A stretch of DNA of 64,000 nt from Mercurialis annua. Its lineage: Eukaryota > Streptophyta > Magnoliopsida > Malpighiales > Euphorbiaceae. Of this stretch, positions 47,920-59,953 are shown in pieces (positions within the stretch are counted from its first letter, which is position 1; each line of letters begins with the position of its first letter). The stretch covers positions 33,630,628 through 33,694,627 of the forward strand of contig NC_065576.1 of the NCBI RefSeq assembly GCF_937616625.2, read 5' to 3'. The notes beneath the pieces were generated by a model. That model worked only from the letters and a program-made list of their open reading frames with translations, made no database searches and was not told the DNA's origin. The translations under genes were made by a program, and so were the position numbers.

Positions 47920-49318
47920 TTAAAATTGCGTGTTTTATTTTGTCATCTTCTTATTACATCATTACGATATTTTTTTTGATAATTAAAATAATAAAATACA
48001 CAATTGAAAATTAATGTCAATAAATATTCAATATAAATTTACATTACTTATTTTAATCGTAGATATATACTTTATATTAAAAGAAGTTATCTTTTTTATA
48101 TATTGAAATTTATTATACTTAATATTTTTCCCTCATACAAGATATGGTCATATTATCAGTAAGGGATGAGCAAAATATTCGACCGTACTAACCGAAAGCT
48201 CATAATATATTAATCATCTTCAACGTTAAGTCGGTAAAATTAATTTATGATTCCAATTTCATGACTGAATGAGTCACTAACTTAATTTTGTTTGAAAATC
48301 TTTGAGCTAAATGTTATTTGTTTAACATTTTCATAAGCTAAGAAAAAAAACATTTATGCTAAATTGAGGGACTGTATTGACCGATTGCTTAATGTTTATA
48401 CCAAGCCAATGAGATATTTTCTAGTCTACTCTCTTAAAGGATAAAAGATTATATCAAGAACAAACTAAAAGCAATTAATAATAAAAAAACTAAAAGCAAT
48501 TTATATCTATTCAAATTTTTTAGACATTACAAAAATATAGGATATTTTAGATAATGTAGAAAATCTTTTTTTATATTTTAATATGTGTCTCTTCTTTTAA
48601 AATATCATATACTTATGGAATGAAGGGAGGATAAATTATGGATAGGAAATATTATATGCATGAATTCAAACCAAAAAAAAAGTTCAGAAATCAAAATACC
48701 ATCAGTGCAAGTTCTTGATTTTTTAGCCATTTATTTTGACGTTGCATGCCTTGTGAGTAGTTAGTCATTTTATATTAGAAAAACATTTCATTATATAGAA
48801 ACCATGTTTATTAGTTATAAGATTAATTTATTAGAATTACCACTGATATATACTATCTATTACAATATTAGTTGTTTTCTAATAAGGGTTACAACTTAGT
48901 GATTATATAATAAGAAATCTTTCATAAATTAATAATTTACTGCGTTATGTATATGAAATTTTCATTTTACATGGAAGACTTTTGTTCAATTCTACCAAAA
49001 AATTGGCTTTATTAAATTTGAAAGATAAAAACAAAATAGTTGAAAGCAATGATTTAAAAACCGGGCTGAATGATTCAACTGATTAACCGGGATCCGACCA
49101 TCTGTCTAGTCCAATTAGCCTTTCTGAACTAGAAAACTGATCGAAACAGATTAGACCGGACCTAACCGTGAAAACCAAAAACTGAAGATCCAGTTTTACC
49201 GTTCGGTTTTATTAATATTTTTGTCTTTCAAACAATTGCTCACATTTATTCCACTTTCTTTCTATATTTACTATGTTTGCTTGCTCTCTAAACAATTATG
49301 ATTGAATTGCTATAGTTT
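47920..49318. repeat. Copy 2 of the duplicated host segment
   Basis: It is colinear with 22195-25560 and lacks the MULE, the MITE and the AT-rich 24190-25438 block. It carries its own extra stretches (about 48005-48325 and 48790-49190). It lies in the 3' flank of the defensin-like pseudogene, so copy 1 was probably the 3' flank of a second, now lost, gene copy. Confidence 0.7.
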
Positions 49319-49946
49319 TGTCATGACCCAAAATCGAGGGCCGAGACCGGCGCTAGCGAACAAGTGTGCTTGCTCTGGAACCCGTAGCAAGCCTAAAAAC
49401 GAGCATAAATTTTTCGCGATTCAAACAGATACTCATGTGTAAAACGTTTTCAGAAAACCTCTTTAAATAATATAATTATAGATTTCAAATTCTCAAAATC
49501 ACTTTCTAAAAATCGTTCCATAACAATCTTAGAAACCAAGGTCTTAAAAAACGATATCTCATATCCAGTATAGCCCTGTTTCAACTTATTCCAATTCATA
49601 AAACAATAACCAATTAACTCATGGGTGATTGGTAAAAAAATCTAAAGGATAAAACAAAGTTTTATAAACCTTTAACATTTAAATATCGTATCAAAGTTAA
49701 CAATCAAATACCGTTTGAAATGAAAAACATCATTCACATACTGACTACTGTAGCGCTACAAATTGAAGTGTACTTCAAGGCATACTTCAAATATTACAGA
49801 CTTCTAGAACAAGAATGGAAGTCCATCACTTCAAAATACTATCACCTGAAATAAAACTTTGTTGGGGGGTCAGACAACGCTGAGTGAGTTTACACATTAC
49901 TAATGGTGTTATATAAAATAACAACGCATTTAAAGACAAAACATTT
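49319..49946 (-). repeat. LTR H, first 628 bp (continues beyond the window)
   Basis: It begins TGTCATGACCC after AGTTT, following host copy 2. It is cut at 49946 by element I. The remainder should lie past base 64000, after the right LTR of I. Sequence such as AACAAGTGTGCTTGCTC shows it is a different subfamily from I. Confidence 0.75.
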
Positions 49947-51198
49947 TGTCACGACCCAAAATCGAGGGCCGCGACTGGCGCTAGGGAATGGAAATTGTAG
50001 TTTCAAAACCCGTAGCAAGCCTGAAAATCGCTAAATCTTTTTCGCAAATAACAATCATACAATGACTTTACAAACGGAAGCATTTATATACACTAATAAA
50101 ACAATACAACTTGCTCGGGCCTATCGTTTCCGTACCTTGTACGTACTAACCCGGCATATAATACTAGTGTTACATACACCTCACGGGAATTTACCTCCAT
50201 GGAATAAATATGAAAATCGTAGCCAAAACAAACATAAACACACTGACAACAACTGTAAACAATGAAAAACATATTAATGTACTAGGTCACGACACTAGTC
50301 AGACATTACACTACTGCACCAACTATGGAAGTCGGGACTGTACATAGCCAAAGGGACTTCCGGTCAAAGACGAACTTCTAGCCAAGTTCAGAATTTAGGT
50401 ACCTGAAAAACACACTATTGGGGGGTCAGCTATTAAGCTGAGTGAGTTATACTTTACTTACCATATTATCAAAATAAGCATCGCATTTTAAAAACATTTT
50501 TAAAATATTTATACAATCACATTTTTAAACAATTCCAACATATACAATCACAGCAATTGCAAACCATTCGCTTAAGACAAGTATTTGATCCGAACGAAAC
50601 CTTAATCTTAAACTCCTTAACCTCTCCTAATCCGTATCATATTCGAATCAAATCATTTCAATTCGAGTGGTACGGTCCCGAGATAGTTCGACCGAGTTAC
50701 CGCTACCACGTGGCATAGTCCTGAGATAGTTCAACCGAGTTACTCATGCCACTGCTTAATCCCAAGGTGTGAGTTTCAAGATAGTTCAACCGAGTTACTC
50801 ACTAGATACAGGTCCCGAGATCCCAGATCCACCGAGTTACCTCGTATCTACCAAATTATGATCCTCCTTTCCGATATCCAAACATAATCAGCATATATTG
50901 AGCTCATGTCAAACAATTCAAAGTGCAGACATCTAGACTCTTACAAACACCGGTGATCACACGACCTATTGACGCCTAATAGGTAGCTCGTTTTTTCGGA
51001 TCATATACAAATTCACATTGGCAAGTAATCGACAATCATAAGCAAAGTAATACAATTCATATATCAAACAAGTCATTCCAATACAATGTAGTTCAATCCA
51101 CAAACGAACAATTCGAATATAATTCAATCCAACAAGATCAATTCAATAAAATAAAGCTTATATAATATATGCGATGCATTTAATAAAAACAACATCAA

Positions 51199-51199
<1 letters not shown>

Positions 51200-51263
<64 letters not shown>
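51200..51263. repeat. (TA)n microsatellite, about 32 units
   Basis: A pure TA run in the left LTR of I. The same place in the right LTR (about 63405) has no TA run and also lacks about 20 flanking bases. Confidence 0.95.
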
Positions 51264-51264
<1 letters not shown>

Positions 51265-51496
51265 GATAATAAAAGTGAGTAAAATATATTCACCGCTTGC
51301 TATCCATAATCTTTGATAATAACTAGAGATGTCGTGTTCTGTAATTTTCGGGTTCCACTTGTAGTCGCCTTGTCAAGTCTACACAATTTCGATAATAACT
51401 CGAATTAATTACAATCTAACTATAATAAATTAATCGAGAACTACGTTTCTAGCCAACTTCGGCTATTGAAACTGTTTACTTAAAACAGTCCGACCC

Positions 51497-52467
51497 CTAA
51501 AAACAATTGATATTCTTAAAGTTCAGAACGTCTCCTACAACTTTCATTTAGGTCTCGGACTGAGATTAGCACCAAAAAGTGTCGGAATTTGGCCCCGAAG
51601 TTAATAACTTAGGGCTGTCCTAAATTTCAGAACTGCTATACGTGACATAATGTTCTAATTTATTTGAGCCACTTAGAAGCCGAAATAGTAGAAACTTATA
51701 CTTAGACATTTATAGAAAATATATTGAAGTTTCCATATCAATAAACGGAACTCAATTTGGAGCTCGATAGCTCGAGATATTGCCCTGACAATATGGCTAT
51801 TCCGCAGCGCAATAATTCCAGCAACATCGTCAAATTCTCAAATTATCTCTTTCACGTTTTGGTCGATTAAATTAAGCCTATATACTCAAAATTACACCAC
51901 TTACTACAGCCTCTAATCATGCCATTTTTTCAACTGAAACTCATTAAAACATTAATTCCAATTCCATTTCAAAACATTAATTCCAATTCCTAAGAAAAGT
52001 TGATATTCTTTAAGTTCAGAACGTCTCCTACAACTTTCATTTAGGTCTCGGACTGAGATTAGCACCCGAAGGTGTCGGAATTTGGCCCCGAAGTTAATAA
52101 CTTAGGGCTGTCCTAAATTTCAGAACTGCCATGCGTGACATAAGTTTCTGATTTATTTGAGCCACTTAGAAGCCGAACTAGAAGAAACTTATACTTAGAC
52201 ATTTATAGAAAACATCTTTAAGTTTCCTTACCAACAAACGGAACTTAAGTTGGAGTTCCATAGCTCGAGATATTTCCCTGGAAATATGGCTGTTCCGCAC
52301 CGCAATAATTCCAGCAACATCGTCAAATTCTCAAATTATCTCTTTAACGTTTTGGTCGATTAAATAAGCCTATATACTCAACATTACACCACTTACTACA
52401 GCCTCTAATCATGCCATGTTTGTCAACTGAAAATCATTAAAACATTAATTCCAATTCCATTTCAAAA
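51497..52467. repeat. About 493-bp tandem duplication in the left LTR of I
   Basis: TGATATTCTT plus the following GTTCAGAACGTCTCC at 51508 recurs at 52001, and both units end with CATTAATTCCAATTCC. The right LTR matches unit 2 better from 63634 on (CCTAAGAAAAGTTGATA), but the window ends before a second unit could be seen. Confidence 0.85.
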
Positions 52468-52539
52468 CTGTTTTTACGTTTCAACCGAAACTAGTTCGCG
52501 TAACTTGACGTTTAACACGAAACTAAGCGTAAAGGACCT

Positions 52540-52690
52540 CGGGGAAGGGGTGAGTTCAGCCCCTTCCTTCCTTGCTGATTTCCCCTGTTCTTAAACAGGG
52601 GAGGGCTGCTTCGGTGCAGCTCTGGTGCGTCGCATTAGAGCTGCCGTAGCTCAGCTCCACCGTGCTTTGGCACGGGGGTGCAGCAAGTCC
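52540..52690 (-). promoter_or_regulatory. GC-rich hairpin module in the LTR of element I
   Basis: The dyads CCCCTGTT/AACAGGGG (52582-52601), GCTGC/GCAGC, GAGCTGC...GTAGCTC and CCGTGC/GCACGG follow one another. The module lies about 450-550 bp downstream of the TATA-like box, in what would be R/U5 or the leader. Confidence 0.45.
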
Positions 52691-53727
52691 GACACCAAAA
52701 CACCTCCGGCCAGCCAACTTATAAAAATCAAACCCTAATCATCACCTACCAAACACAATTCTCATGTCCTCAATCAAACCACCATTTAAATTCAACTTAA
52801 ACTAACTAATCTCATGTCAAAATCATCAATTCTAACATTAAAACTCATCATCGCCATCAAGCTCAACAAACAGAATATTTTCGTGCTAAACCATAACCAA
52901 ATTACTGATCCTTACCTTGGTTTTCTGGAGTAGATTGAAAGCTCTCCTCCTCCTCTTTCCGTATCCGTGAGAATCACACAAAACCAATTAAAAATGAAGA
53001 AGTTATGGAGGATTGAAAATTTTCATGCCTTAGGTTTCTAAGGAAGAAGATGACCCATTATCTTGAGCTGAGAAAATGTGTTTGCTGATTTGAAAAATCA
53101 ACACAAATGCTATATATATTTATGGTAGAAAGTTCCATTTTAATCCCTCACTTTGCCACCTCCTTAACTTCCACTTTATAACTTTTAATTCGTCCAATTT
53201 AGTCCATTAATCACTTAATCTTTTGACCTCGATAAATTGTGTATTATTTATGTTCAAATAAATAATATCACCTTAATGCCTCATAATTCTATCCGATAAT
53301 TTATTTTAGCAGTTTTCGGCTAAAAACGCTCAAATTCCATTTTGAGCTAAAATGCACTTTTTCCAACTTTTTGTCCAAATCTCATTTTTATAATTATCGA
53401 TAACCAATTTATCAATATTATTTTATAAATACTGATTCTCGTCAATAATCTATTTAATTTCTATTTTCCGGGAATTAAAGTATTATTTTCTAATTTTTGA
53501 GCTTAAGTGCACTTTATCCACTTTTCCATATTTTTGTTTTTAAGTATAATTCCATTTCCTTTATGGAATTCTTGATATTTAAATATTTTTCTTAAAATCT
53601 CAATATCGACCTACTCGGGTCCTCTTTTATTTAATTATTTCCCGATAATTCCCTTTTTGGCCGTTTTAACTATTTAAATTTAGACACGCTGCCTACTTTG
53701 GCAACGGCATACATACGGGGTATAACA

Positions 53728-55728
53728 TTCTTCCCCCCTTAAAAAAATTCGTCCTCGAATTTTCTTATAACTTAATTATTTTTATTCTGGTAAAGATCTT
53801 ACCATTTCCTTATATTGTTTGCTTTATCACATCGGTAGCGCGTAGGCTTGTCACTTCAACTATTTCACATCTTCTGCATCCTTACGTACTGTTTTATATA
53901 CATTTTCCATTGTAACCGGATCCTACTTGTTATACGTTGGGAATTTATTCCGCCATCGGTTAACTTATCGTAGCTTCTTATTCCTTGGCGTTAATATTCT
54001 TTAAAGTTCGTTTGTCATTCCTTTATCAATATCACACAATTCGTATTCCTATTGTATCATACTTGATACACTTTAAGACGTCCTTTCAAATACCATTGGT
54101 TACTAATAAAAATCTTAATTTGATTAATTTAGATCAATTTATTTGAATAACTTAATATTTTAAGTTATTTTGAACTTATCCAAAATTGCTCTTCTGGTCA
54201 ACTTTGACCCTTGAGATCTCTTTTGTCGAGTAAATCGTTTGTCAAATAAGGTTGGCAGTCTTATAGTACTCAATGCCATCTTCAACTTTATTTTGAACAT
54301 CGAGTTCAAAATAATCCTCAGCGATGTCGAAAACTTGCACTGAAATTGTTCCCCTGAGGTAGTTTTGGGGTGCACTTAACAACTCTTATAGGCTCATGTT
54401 AAAGCCTATAAACCAAGCGTCTAAAAATATCGTAATCTAAATTAAGTTCTCTATGCTTATGTTTTGATACCTCCTATACAACTTTCATGAAGAGTCGAAT
54501 TCATTTCGACGTCTTTTTAATTTCTGAAATTGTCCTTGAAGTTGGCTATTAGCCATACTTTTATCCTTATGTTAACTCATGTTTTCGGATCATCTTTGAG
54601 CTTGAAAAATAATCAATCCAATCAAATTATACATGAGTAAACTATCCAAATTTAATCCATACAACACCATCTATTTATATTTATTAACTCCGATTAAAAA
54701 TAATCGGGTCTCGGGGTCCGAACTTAGCCCAAAATATACCCTCATACGCTGATTATGGAACTGCGTCTTGTCATTATAAATTCCAAATTTATCTCATTCC
54801 AAAGATTCCTTTAACGTTTATACTTAATATGTACTTATACTCTTCTTATTAAGTATAAGGTTGATTCTCTATCTTATCTCAAACTTTATTCCTTGATATT
54901 CGGGTTACCGTGTTTGTCTAGATCAAACAACGTGTAACTTATTATCTTATACGTAACTAACGTCGTTCTTTTGGTTTTCCTTCTTAATCTCGATGCATAT
55001 CTAGATATGTTATCATTAACATATTTTTTTATTTCCAAACAATGTCTTTTCTTGTCCTTTAGTTGTTCGCATCCCTCGATATTCACGATGAATTATTATT
55101 CCATAATAATTCTATTGGTTTTCTTTCGATCGTTTCTGAAATCTTAATCTTAACCCTGACATTTTCTTGTTAGGTTGTAGTATCCTTGATAGTCTTTACC
55201 TCTTTCTTGCATCGTATAGCCTTTTAGAGTTTGTCGAAATGCGACATCATTTTTTTGACGTTTCTCGTCTTTTCCGTATCTGATCATATCTATATTTATC
55301 TTTTCGTTTTGTGTTTTTGCTATGATACTCTGATTAACCATCTATTTTCTTAGTCAACAGTTAGATTTATACGATCGTTCATCTAATATCCTTAGACTTA
55401 TTGTAAATAGGAATATCTTTTCTTTTCTTACCAATCACATACTTCACGGTTTCTTATGTTGAATCTCATGAAGTAATGTTCGTTATGCATTGCTTAATAG
55501 GTTTCGCGTCAATCTTTCGTGGTGTATCTCTTCTCTCTCAATCCTTTAATTTGAATCGTCCATATCTAACTTGTAATACCTTTACCATTGTTCGATGTAA
55601 TCCTTTCCTTTCCTTATTATGTTTCTTGATTTTTTCATCGTTCCTATTCCAATGCTTCTCGATCACTTTATCCATCTCATTCCAATGTACATGTTGTACA
55701 TGATACTTCTTGGTTCTTACGAACATAT
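53728..55728 (-). other. Internal domain of element I, left part
   Basis: PPT at the left edge, then pyrimidine-rich (+ strand), non-coding sequence. About 55370-55480 resembles 30300-30400 of F (ATCGTTC/TCTTTCGTTC, ATAGGAATATCTTTTC/ATAGGAATGTCTTTTC, CATGAAGT). Minus-strand ORFs at 54160-54375, 54886-55086 and 55150-55341 are lysine-rich by composition and have no domain. Confidence 0.6.
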
Positions 55729-56678
55729 GACTATTGGTTCCTTTACAAACTGAATCAACGAATTCTCCATCCGACGAGCACTATCCACTACTCGAGCGAA
55801 CTCCATGTCTGTCCCTATCAGCAAAGGAAGAAACTCCGAGCCTAAACCCCTAACATAGTGGTCACCCTGTAGATCTGTAGCAAACCGCCCCAAATGGAAA
55901 AACTCTGTAGTGTAGTCTGTCACTTATCTATCCCCTTTCTTCAAATTTAGCAGTTTTTCTCTGAAATTCTCAGTAACAGAGAAGGGTAGATAGTAACCTC
56001 TGAACCTGTTCACAAACTCAGCCCAAGTCAATGTAGCCATCTCTGGCCTGATGTTATCGCAAAACCAGTCCTTAGTTGGACCCTTCAACGACATCTCCAC
56101 AAGCATCACTGATTGGCGATCAGTAGCCTGAATCCTTTCACTGTTGTACTCAAACTCCTCCAAAAAAGTCAAGAGCATCCTCTGTGCCATCAAATGAAGT
56201 CGGAGTCAACTTCGTGTAGGTCATCACCATCTCTCTGTCTGTCGGAATGTGATCGACACCAGTAAATCCACCCATACCAGCTACAGCACCAGCCTGAGGT
56301 TGTTGTTGCTGCGCTAACTAACCCAATACAGTATACTGATTCTGCAGAAGAGCCTGGTTGTTTTGTATCTCGAATGCCAGCCAAGAAGGTAGTGAAGTCG
56401 AACGCCTGCATGTTCGGTGCCCGTTGCACCTCCGTTGCCTGCTACACATTCGGTGCCTGAACACCTGCTGCACCACGTCCTCTAGCTCCACCTCTACCAG
56501 CACCAGCTCCTCTGCCTCTACTAGCACCTCTACCTCTGCCAGCACCTCTACCTCTACCACGTCCAGCATTTGCCTGAACTGGTGGTACGTTCTGATCGAA
56601 TTCCATGGAAATCGCATCATCAACCTCAGCTTCTTGCTCTGCCGCAGCACGAGCACGAGTACGAACAACGTTGTCCAT
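55729..56678 (-). pseudogene. gag of element J, truncated and frameshifted
   Basis: The start ATG at 56678 begins MDNVVRTRARAAAEQEAE, like the N-terminus of G gag. A Gly/Arg/Ala-rich tract follows (about 56590-56440), then DFTTFLAGI. A stretch with frameshifts and a stop leads to the gag core (ATDRQSVMLVEMSLKG; FRGYYLPFSVTENFREKLL), another stop at about 55924, then GRFATDLQGD and FARVVDSARRMENSLIQF. It ends before the zinc knuckle. No protease or pol follows. Confidence 0.85.
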
Positions 56679-57005
56679 ATCCTAAGGATTGAACAAAAAC
56701 AATTTAAATAACACATAATTCATACCCAAGTATGAAACAAACAAGTAACAATTAAGATTTCTCGAGAAATCAACAGCATTAAAATGTTCACCCAAGTGAA
56801 ATAACAGCAACTATCAAAAGCATTAAATCAACATATAATGACCGACTCGACGCAATCCTATTGGTGTAGGCAGAATGTTTTAAAAATCAAAAGATGATGT
56901 TTTTAAAGACATGACAGAAACCTATATCCGCAGTAGTTCCTAAGACAAAACCATACATAACAGAGTAAACACATAGCAAGCAAATGGCCTTGGTTTGAAA
57001 CCAAA

Positions 57006-57017
57006 GCTCTGATACCA
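57006..57017 (-). other. Primer-binding site of element J
   Basis: GCTCTGATACCA, the reverse of TGGTATCAGAGC (initiator tRNA-Met type), 4 bases from the LTR at 57022. Confidence 0.85.
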
Positions 57018-57021
57018 AGTT

Positions 57022-59948
57022 TTTCACGACCCATTTTCATGAATCGTGACCGGCGCTAAGGCATGGGTAATGTAGTACCAATACCCGTAGCTAACCTTCC
57101 TTATAACATACAATTCAATTAAACCTGCAGAAAACCAATGATCGGGGGCAGCCTAGACTTCAGCCTAATTCTAGCAGTTATGATATTCAACAATTAATAT
57201 AACGTACTTATCCAATTCTGAGTCTAAAAATAGGCATAACATAAACCAGTGTAAATAATGTAACATGCTAGAGCAATATAACTAGTCGGGCCAATCCGAC
57301 AAACAACTGGAATAATAATAAAGACGTCTAGTCATCTACTGCGGTCTAAGAATAAAATAGTTTGATAGTTCTACTAAAATAAGTGGAACCTCCGAGGAAA
57401 AGTAAATGCGGAGATCACCAGACTCTCTCAGATCATAACCCTGGGAAAAATTGGGAAAACAACGGGTCAGATATACTGAGATGAGTTTATACCACTATCT
57501 ATATTTATTAAATGGAAAACCTTTAAAACCGTTTAAAACATTTAATAATGATATTACGAATAATAGTTGGAACCCTAATCCACAATTCTAAATAATAAAC
57601 ATAATCCAATAGGCCTGGTCCCGAGAGCTGTGCTACACCGAGTTACCACTGATCACACTTATACCATATCCAGAGTCCCAGAGAGCTGTGCTACACCGAG
57701 TTACTCTATTTGGTCCCGAGAGCTACGCTCACACCGAGTTACCACATTTCCGTAAGTACCTTACACAGATCATTACCGGTGCGCACGCAATCCTAATGAT
57801 GCCCATTAGGTAGCATGTTCCAACTAAGAGCCATAATATAAAAACAGTTCGAAATATACGTATAGTATATATATTTAATATTAAAATAACAATTTACTTA
57901 ATAAAGCGGTAAATAGTAAGTACAAACTCACTGCTTGCTAATCCACGTGATAACCGGGAAGCAACTAATCCTGGTTCGCCTCTGAAGCACGAACCGTAGA
58001 CGGGTCTAGACAAATAAAATAATTATTAAAAACAGACCCTAACACTAGAGAGTACTAGAAACCACATAGGACTAGCACAAATAACACGTCGGAATACAAC
58101 AATTCAGAACAGCACAAAAATACCCAATAGGTAATAAAGCCCAATTAATACAAGTCGATTGAGTTCTCGCTTAAAATCCGATTTACAAATATTATTTAAT
58201 AATCTTTAAATAATAATTAATTTCCAAATAGTGGGTTAGCCGAGTTACTAATAACTACCAAGCTAATCTCACTTGTCGGGTGACCCAAGTCTAACCCGAC
58301 TCAGAACGTTTATCAAATATATACCCGAGTTTATATTTATAAAATAATTTGATAAAATAATAATCTATTTTAAAAGTAGAACTCAATAACTTCAATTTCA
58401 AGTAACTCAAGTTACAACCCAAAATCTAACCATTTTAAGTTTATAAAAGTTTAGGGACTAAACTGTACTTTAGCCAATTAGATTTTCAAACTCAATTTAA
58501 TTAATTTTGTTTATAATTAAATCAACATATAAAGTTACCAACCAAAACTTACTTAAATACGTTATAAAAACGTTCAGGGGCTAAATTGTAATTTAGCAAA
58601 TTTTATGCCAAATTGATATTAGAAATTAAATATAATTACCCGAGTAGTTATATTAAAAATTTCCAGATTTCTAACGTTTTCAATATTTAAATTTATAAAT
58701 TAAAATAAAATCCAATTATTTAAGTAAAGTTTAACTCTAAGGATTTATTTGTTTTAAACAATACAATTTGATAACCATAATGGCCAATTAGCCATCTCTT
58801 TCCTTTAAACTTGATTCCTCCCCGCCATGCTACTGAATCAAGTTGCAGGTCCTTATCTAACCAAAACATAATTCACTCCACCTAACTATTACCCATCAAC
58901 CTTTAATCCTAAATCATACAAGACATCAAACAAGGCATAAGGTAGTAGCAATACAAATAAGAAAATGGCAGCAACATGAAGATTAAGTCGATGACGATGA
59001 ATCAAATCATGCAACGATAGCCGTACGGAGATTTAACACCATGGCACAACACAAATCAACCAAAATCGATGACCCAACAATCAAGATGTTAATTAACAAT
59101 CATAAAGGACTAAGGCTTGGCTCAAGAACATCGGCAGGAATTTAAATAAGAAACATAACCAAACTAGCGTACCAAAGCGATGAAACGGCGGCGATTGAAA
59201 CGAGATCGGCGGCACACCATTTTGCAAAATCAAGGAGTAGAGACGTAGAGAATTGAGTCTAGAATCTCCGGGATCAAACATAATCAATTTGGATCTATAA
59301 ACGAAGGAGAACGAATCAATTTACTGAATGTTGTTCATAAACCAAATTCTGAAATCAAAAGAAGAACACCACTTACCGGGGCAGCAAGTTTGAATGATGA
59401 TTCCGGCTTCGTTTCTCAGAGAATGATCAAGGGAATGGAGGCTAGGGTTTGTCTTCCATATGGGGAAAAGGTTAGGGTAGAAAGTTACGTATTTAAAGGC
59501 TTCAGAAATGGAAATAATGAAGCCCGAAAGTATCCCCTCCGCAGGTCTAAAGCTGGTCTCAAACGAGACCAGCAAAAAGGCTTTGGTTCTCGTTCGAGAA
59601 CCGAGTTCTCGAACGAGAACAGAGCCTTTCAACACAGGTCTTGTTCGAGACCTGTGTTGGAACAAACGGCCCTTGGGCTAAATCTCTTGGTTCTCGTTCG
59701 AGAATCTGAGTTCTCGAACGAGAACGCAAGATTTCAACACAGGTCTCGTTCGAGACCTGTGTTGGATCAAACGGGAATTGGCTTGAGGCAATTCCCCTGG
59801 GCCGAAAATGATGATTTGGTTTCTTGGGCCCAATTTAATTAACCCAACCTCAAATCGACACAAAACGAGCTACCAAACCTAAAATTTTACATCGAAACAC
59901 CACCGGAAGCTCGTCGGAAATTATCAAAACATTATACGGGTTATTACA
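57022..59948 (-). repeat. 5' LTR of element J (2927 bp)
   Basis: It begins TTTCACGACCC (TG decayed to TT) and ends CGGGTTATTACA. The 57400-58400 part is the reverse of the corresponding parts of LTRs A and B (GAGTTACCACTGATC, CTACACCGAGTTAC). Its U3 end has two tandem 104-bp units of palindromes. Confidence 0.9.
59550..59774 (-). promoter_or_regulatory. Duplicated palindrome module in U3 of element J
   Basis: Two tandem units (59583-59686 and 59687-59774), each with TTCTCGTTCGAGAA, TTCTCGAACGAGAA and AGGTCTCGTTCGAGACCT-type dyads. Several copies contain TTCnnGAA. A TATA-like TTTAAATAC (reverse of about 59489-59497) lies just downstream in the element sense. Confidence 0.55.
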
Positions 59949-59953
59949 CATAT

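Larger units (their letters stand above)
49947..53727 (-). repeat. Left (3') LTR of element I (3781 bp)
   Basis: It runs from TGTCACGACCC to GGGTATAACA. It holds a (TA)n run and an approximately 493-bp tandem duplication, which help make it longer than the other LTRs. A TATA-like TAAATATATATAGC (reverse of about 53110-53122) lies about 600 bp from the LTR start. Confidence 0.9.
55729..59948 (-). mobile_element. Element J: partial Ty3/gypsy element (gag piece plus 5' LTR)
   Basis: The minus-strand order is 5' LTR (59948 to 57022), PBS (57017-57006), gag start (56678), then a gag that stops abruptly at 55729. There is no pol and no 3' LTR. The flanking 5-mers CATAT (55724-55728 and 59949-59953) match exactly. 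If genuine, they mean integration or repair of an already truncated copy; a 5-bp match could also be chance. Confidence 0.7.

Noticed and set aside
56358..56711. Ser/Thr-rich plus-strand ORF
   Set aside because: It is the antisense shadow of the Gly/Arg/Ala-rich N-terminus of gag in element J.
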